Part shown: positions 5,028 through 7,271 of the stretch, one piece after another
Numbering within the stretch: the stretch's first letter is position 1
Layout: every line of letters begins with the position of its first letter
The notes under the pieces: generated by a model
What the model saw: only the letters and a program-made list of their open reading frames with translations
What the model was told of the DNA's origin: nothing
The model's database searches: none
Assembly (NCBI GenBank): GCA_937915955.1
Contig: CALGIB010000064.1
Location: forward strand, 1-7,271
Source: an uncultured Pseudomonadota bacterium
Lineage (GTDB): Bacteria > Myxococcota_A > UBA796 > CAJQPC01
DNA: 7,271 bases
Direction of reading: 5' to 3'
Translations under genes and position numbers: made by a program

Positions 5028-7271
5028 CTGTCTCTGCTTCTGCTGCTCAGCTTCGCTTGCACCAAGGGTGAGCTCCCCGTCGAGGACTCTGGCCTGGAGG
5101 CGGACACCGACGCGGACTCGGACGCCGACACCGATTCGGACGCGGACGCGGACGCCGACACGGACACCGACGCCGACACCGACGTCGAGGCGGACGCAGA
5201 CGGCGACGGCTACACGGTCGAGGGTGGGGACTGCGACGACGGGGACGCCACGGTCCACCCGGGCGCCGAGGACACCTGGTACGACGGCGTCGACAGCGAC
5301 TGTGCCGGGGACAGCGACTACGACGCGGACGGCGACGGCTACGACCTGGACACCTACGGCGGAGAGGACTGCGACGACGAGGCCGCCGACGTCAGCCCAG
5401 GCGGGACCGAGACCCAGGACCTGAGGGACGAGGACTGCGACGGCTTCGTGGACGAGGACTTCGTCTCGGTCGGCGACATCATCGTCACCGAGATCATGGC
5501 CGACCCGGTGGCCGTCACCGACAGCACCGGCGAGTGGTTCGAGGTCTACAACACCAGCGACAGCGACCTGAACCTGATCGGCTGGAGCTTCACCGCGGAC
5601 GACGGCGACGCCTTCACGATCAACAACAGCTTCAAGGTCAACGCGGGCAAGCACCGCGTGCTGGGCGTGGACAAGGACACCGCCGCCAACGGCGGGGTCA
5701 CGGTCGACTGGAAGTACAGCCGCGACAAGTTCAAGCTGGACAACGACAGCGACAGCGTCTTCATCCAGCTGGACGGCGCGACCATCTTCGAGCTGCAGTA
5801 CGACAGCGGCTGGCCCCTGGTCGCGGGCGAGGCGCTGCAGCTGGACAGCGAGAGCTACTCCTTCTCCGAGGCCAGCCAGGCGGACTACTGGTGCCTCGGC
5901 ACCGAGGAGATGAGCGGCGGCGACGCGGGCACGCCCAGGTCCGAGAACAGCTGGTGCACCAGCGTCGATCACGACGGCGACGGCGTCAGCGAGGACGAGG
6001 GCGACTGCGACGACACGGACGCCAGCGTCGGCCCGGACGCGGCCGAGATCTGGGACGGCGTGGACAACGACTGCGACGGCGACGTGGACGTGATCTCGAG
6101 CTCCGACGCCACGGGCTCCCTGGCCGGGGACAGCGGCTACTCGGGCTACAGCGGCATGGGCTGGCGCGGCCTCGGCGTCGGGGACGTGGACGACGACGGC
6201 GACGTCGAGCTGGCCCTGGGCAACATGTTGGCTGGCGCTGGCGGCAGCTACTACAGCGGCACCGTGCAGACGCTGGCGCTCTCGGACCACTCCTCCAGCG
6301 GCAACATCAGCGACTACGAGGAGTCCCTGGTCGAGGGCGGCACCTACAACTACCTGGGCGTGACCTCCCGGGCCTTCGGCGACAACACCGGCGACGGCGT
6401 GGTCGACCTGGTCGTCGCCGGCTCGGACTACTACGCCAGCAGCGGCGCCCAGCTGGCCGTGGGCGTCTTCGACGGGTCGAGCTTCAGCGGGGACTACGAG
6501 GCCGACGACGCCGACATCCGCTTCGGCGGCTCAGGCTACGTACAGCCCTACCAGGGCCTGGGCCCGCGGGTGGCCTCGGACCTGGACGTAGACGGTGACG
6601 GCGTCGCCGAGCTGCTCTACGGTGACCCCTACGCCTGGAGCTACGGCGGCGGGGGCGGTGGCTACAGCTACGACAGCTACGCCTACCTCATCAGCACCGA
6701 CGGGCTCAGCGGGGACTACGACCTGGAGGACGCGGACGTCGTGCTGAGCGGCGACGACAGCCAGGACTACCTGGGCAACAACTTCGCCCACGCGGACGTG
6801 GACGGTGACGGCTACGACGACCTCGTGGTCAGCGCCGAGGGGGACGACGAGGGCGACACCGAGGGCGGCACGCTCTACCTGATGATGGGCAGCAGCGACC
6901 TGATCGGCTCGGGGGACGCCTCGGACGTGGCGGACATCGCCATCTCGGGCGAGCGCGGTGACGTGCTAGGGCGAGGGGGCCTGAAGCTCGCCGATCTGGA
7001 CGACGACGGCGCCATCGACCTCATCGTCGGCTCGACGCAGGAGGAGGAGGTCTACGTCTTCTTCGATGTGGCCTCGCTGTCCTCCACGGACGTCACGGAC
7101 GCGGACCTGGTCTTCGACAGCAGCGGCGCGGGCTTCGACGCCTTCGGCGCGGCGCTGGACGTCGGCGACTTCGACGGCGACGGCAGCACGGACCTGGCGG
7201 TCGGCGCTCCCGACTACTACGCGCCCTACTCCTACTACTCGAGTGGCGGCGAGGTCCGGGTCTTCGGGGCC
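5022..7271 (+). CDS. Acidic lipoprotein: MopE-type repeats, lamin-tail domain and FG-GAP propeller (3' end outside window)
   Basis: The frame is open for 750 residues to the window edge. MNLSLLLLLSFACTKG is a lipoprotein signal with Cys13; Ser at -3 of the lipobox is unusual. An Asp-X linker follows (28-54). Two MopE-type metal-binding repeats (about 58-97 and 101-146) have DGDGY, DCDD and a second Cys near an Asp cluster. A lamin-tail domain follows at about 151-312 (IIVTEIMADP, GEWFEVYN, LIGW), then a third MopE repeat at 316-357 with the full DGVDNDCDG. From about 372 there are six FG-GAP calcium loops of DxDxDG type, beginning at Asp388, 454, 520, 592, 658 and 716. Their 58-72 residue spacing suits an integrin-like beta-propeller, and a further blade probably lies beyond the window. 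The mature part has eight Cys, all before the propeller. The predicted role is an outer-membrane-anchored, calcium-binding surface protein with adhesive or binding function. The ligand is unknown, and the MopE name does not prove copper binding. Confidence 0.9.
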   Translation, partial: MNLSLLLLLSFACTKGELPVEDSGLEADTDADSDADTDSDADADADTDTDADTDVEADADGDGYTVEGGDCDDGDATVHPGAEDTWYDGVDSDCAGDSDYDADGDGYDLDTYGGEDCDDEAADVSPGGTETQDLRDEDCDGFVDEDFVSVGDIIVTEIMADPVAVTDSTGEWFEVYNTSDSDLNLIGWSFTADDGDAFTINNSFKVNAGKHRVLGVDKDTAANGGVTVDWKYSRDKFKLDNDSDSVFIQLDGATIFELQYDSGWPLVAGEALQLDSESYSFSEASQADYWCLGTEEMSGGDAGTPRSENSWCTSVDHDGDGVSEDEGDCDDTDASVGPDAAEIWDGVDNDCDGDVDVISSSDATGSLAGDSGYSGYSGMGWRGLGVGDVDDDGDVELALGNMLAGAGGSYYSGTVQTLALSDHSSSGNISDYEESLVEGGTYNYLGVTSRAFGDNTGDGVVDLVVAGSDYYASSGAQLAVGVFDGSSFSGDYEADDADIRFGGSGYVQPYQGLGPRVASDLDVDGDGVAELLYGDPYAWSYGGGGGGYSYDSYAYLISTDGLSGDYDLEDADVVLSGDDSQDYLGNNFAHADVDGDGYDDLVVSAEGDDEGDTEGGTLYLMMGSSDLIGSGDASDVADIAISGERGDVLGRGGLKLADLDDDGAIDLIVGSTQEEEVYVFFDVASLSSTDVTDADLVFDSSGAGFDAFGAALDVGDFDGDGSTDLAVGAPDYYAPYSYYSSGGEVRVFGA
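5103..5183 (+). repeat. Degenerate hexanucleotide repeat coding an Asp-X linker
   Basis: Here GAC (once GAT) alternates with Ala, Thr or Ser codons, giving 14 Asp in 27 residues (28-54 of the acidic lipoprotein). Third positions vary between units, so the repeat is imperfect. The dipeptide is conserved better than the bases, which suggests selection on the protein. It is probably a stiff, extended acidic spacer between the lipid anchor and the first folded domain. Confidence 0.85.

Noticed and set aside
4998..6290. Minus-strand frame of 430 codons rich in Val and Ala
   Set aside because: It is the complement of the Asp-rich repeats, where GAC reads as GTC. The plus strand has the lipobox, lamin-tail and FG-GAP motifs, so this is a shadow.
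5534..6598. Plus-strand frame of 354 codons rich in Arg and Gln
   Set aside because: It is a shifted frame within the acidic lipoprotein, with extreme low complexity and no domain.

Overview
The window is strongly GC-rich coding DNA with G/C at most third codon positions. The proteins it encodes (Asp-rich linkers, MopE-type Cys/Asp repeats, TIG, kelch, FG-GAP and ASH-type domains on lipoprotein signals) are typical of secreted proteins from Myxococcota and other deltaproteobacterial-type lineages. That placement is inferred from style, not from a marker gene. I see no rRNA, tRNA, CRISPR array, transposase or phage gene.

There are two divergent gene sets. Leftward (minus strand) runs a three-gene overlapping unit. 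It starts with a 1046-residue lipoprotein (TIG-like repeats, then a kelch propeller interrupted by an FN3-like domain; 4457 to 1317). Next is a 206-residue secreted, probable outer-membrane beta-barrel protein (1320 to 700). Last is a lipoprotein with two ASH/choice-of-anchor-D type domains (703 to beyond position 1). Each junction is a 4-base GTGA stop/start overlap, so translational coupling is likely. Rightward runs a short TadE-like single-pass protein (4588 to 4956), then after 65 bases a very acidic lipoprotein (5022 to beyond 7271). The latter carries MopE-type repeats, an Asp-dipeptide linker, a lamin-tail domain and an FG-GAP beta-propeller cut by the window edge.

The 130 bases between the divergent starts (4458-4587) must hold the promoters, but no clear -35/-10 pair is visible. 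All five genes appear to start with GTG or TTG rather than ATG, and the export signals are short with few or no positive charges.

All five products are predicted to be exported or membrane-anchored, so the window looks like a cell-surface locus. The individual domains are known families. What merits a second look is their arrangement, the coupled operon with a six-codon ORF in front of it, and an inverted repeat that contains the start codon of the acidic lipoprotein. No enzyme active site is visible, and I cannot assign a pathway.
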